Assembly: GCF_022678645.1 (NCBI RefSeq)
Contig: NZ_JALBWV010000016.1
Location: forward strand, 62,001 to 126,000
Length of the DNA stretch: 64,000 bases
Direction: 5' to 3'
From: Saccharopolyspora soli
GTDB lineage: Bacteria > Actinomycetota > Actinomycetes > Mycobacteriales > Pseudonocardiaceae
Made by a program: the position numbers and the translations under genes. The notes under the pieces are model-generated. The model did not search any database and was not told the origin of the DNA. It worked only from the letters and a program-made list of their open reading frames with translations. Of the stretch, positions 63,153 to 64,000 are shown in pieces (positions within the stretch are counted from its first letter, which is position 1; every line of letters starts with the position of its first letter).

Positions 63153-64000
63153 CGCTGGGCACCCGCCAGGTCGGACACCTGCGCCAGCACTTCGGAGTCC
63201 ACGGCCACGCCATCGCGCAACTGCCGGTGGTAGCGCGCGAGCTCCAGCTCTCCCGGCAGGCGCACGGGCTGCGCCGGGTCCGCGGCCGGGGTGCTGCGCA
63301 GAATCCCGGCGAAGTCCGCCATCCGCTCGTCCAGCGTCGCGGCGGGCAGCAGCTTCGAGGTGTCGATCAGGAAGAACACGTGCCCGAGGTTCTGCGGGCG
63401 CTCCGGGTCCTCGCTCCACGAGCTGATGCGCGTGAGGTATCCCGCTCCCGACAGCAGTCCCGCGTACAGGTCGACCATCACGGACAGCCCGTACCCCTTG
63501 TGCCCGCCGAGCGGCTGGAGGAACCCGTCGAGCGCGGCGGTCGGGTCGCTGGTCGGCCGCCCGTCCCGGTCGGTGGCCCAGGTGTCCGGAATGGACTGCC
63601 CGGCTGCGGCGGCTGCTCGGATCTTCGCCCGAGCCGCGACGCTCATCGCGATGTCCAGCAGCACCGGGTCACCCGCCGCAGCGGGCACCCCGATCCCGAG
63701 CGGGTTGTTGCCCAGCCGGGCCTCCCGCCCGCCCCACGGCGCGATCGTGGTGGTCGCGTTGCTGGCGATGATGGCCGCGAAACCCTGCTCCGCAGCCCGG
63801 AACAGGTACGGCATCACCGGTCCGAAGTGGTTGCTGCCGCGCACGAAAGCCGCCCCCAGACCGGTCTCGCGGGCTCCGACCAGCGCTGCGTCGAGCGCGT
63901 GCGAGCCGACGAGCGGGCCGATGCCGTTGGCACCGTCCACTCGGGACAACGCCGGGGTGACCTGTGCGACCACCACCTTCGCGGCGACATCGACGCCGCC
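63149..64000 (-). CDS. Malate/L-lactate (Ldh_2) family dehydrogenase, 5' end outside window
   Basis: At least 283 residues are encoded, open to the window end. The Ldh_2 motifs are present: VRGSNHFGPVMPYL with its catalytic His, NATTTIAPWGG, NNPLGIGVP and PLGGHKGYGLSVMVDLYAGLLSG. This family reduces 2-keto acids with NAD(P)H without the Rossmann fold and acts on malate, lactate, ureidoglycolate or dehydro-gulonate. Coupling to the amidohydrolase suggests a shared catabolic pathway. The missing start is beyond 64000. Confidence 0.88.
   Translation of the reverse strand, partial: GGVDVAAKVVVAQVTPALSRVDGANGIGPLVGSHALDAALVGARETGLGAAFVRGSNHFGPVMPYLFRAAEQGFAAIIASNATTTIAPWGGREARLGNNPLGIGVPAAAGDPVLLDIAMSVAARAKIRAAAAAGQSIPDTWATDRDGRPTSDPTAALDGFLQPLGGHKGYGLSVMVDLYAGLLSGAGYLTRISSWSEDPERPQNLGHVFFLIDTSKLLPAATLDERMADFAGILRSTPAADPAQPVRLPGELELARYHRQLRDGVAVDSEVLAQVSDLAGAQR

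Overview
The window comes from a high-GC actinobacterium with an arabinogalactan (wall chemotype IV) cell envelope, most likely a member of the Pseudonocardiaceae such as Saccharopolyspora. The evidence is very high third-position GC, many GTG/TTG and apparently leaderless starts, XRE/DUF397 pairs, and a near-complete arabinogalactan locus (glf, glfT2, decaprenyl-phosphate phosphoribosyltransferase and its phosphatase, dprE1/dprE2, three Emb-type arabinosyltransferases). No mycolate genes (pks13, fadD32, antigen 85) are seen beside them. The family and genus are inferences.

Layout. 0.1-5.6 kb: an aromatic amino-acid catabolism unit (unknown protein, fumarylacetoacetase, IclR regulator), then a divergent PLP trans-sulfuration enzyme and MocR regulator. 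5.9-15.2 kb: a respiration and stress block with cydA, cydB and a fused cydDC, a GAF histidine kinase with a DevR-like response regulator, DoxX and Hsp20. 15.2-28.4 kb: housekeeping genes (macro domain, pheA, phosphatase, metallopeptidase, septum-formation protein, a YgiB/YgiC-like pair, serS, HhH-GPD protein, XRE-cupin regulator, LLM oxidoreductase, HAD phosphatase, PGRP-type amidase, GT87 enzyme). 28.7-46.5 kb: galactan and arabinan assembly (glf, glfT2, PAP2, ubiA), phoD, an oxidoreductase/GtrA/GT2 operon, two emb genes and a GT-C transferase. 46.5-52.6 kb: an accessory insert with a decayed ABC transporter, an NB-ARC/TPR protein, DUF397 and XRE genes, a small putative zinc protein, a membrane protein and an LGFP-repeat protein. 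53.0-60.2 kb: the arabinan genes resume with a frameshifted third emb, dprE2, dprE1, a dprE1 paralogue and gtrA. 60.3-64 kb: a double-domain trypsin-like protease, an amidohydrolase, and a malate/lactate-type dehydrogenase cut by the window end.

How the genes work together. Glf and GlfT2 build galactan. UbiA makes decaprenyl-phosphoryl-phosphoribose, PAP2 dephosphorylates it, DprE1/DprE2 epimerise it to decaprenyl-phosphoryl-arabinose, and Emb and GT-C enzymes consume it. The order differs from Mycobacterium: the locus is inverted in parts and split by the accessory insert.

The most unusual signal is not a gene. Two families of short palindromic repeats recur through the window. Family A (about 46-48 bp, ends GTCGTGAGTG/CACTCACGAC) has five copies: four sit in convergent gene junctions and one lies in frame inside cydDC. 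Family B (core ATTTC-CG-GAAAT) has eight copies, including two composite pairs with the same centre-to-centre spacing in opposite orientations.
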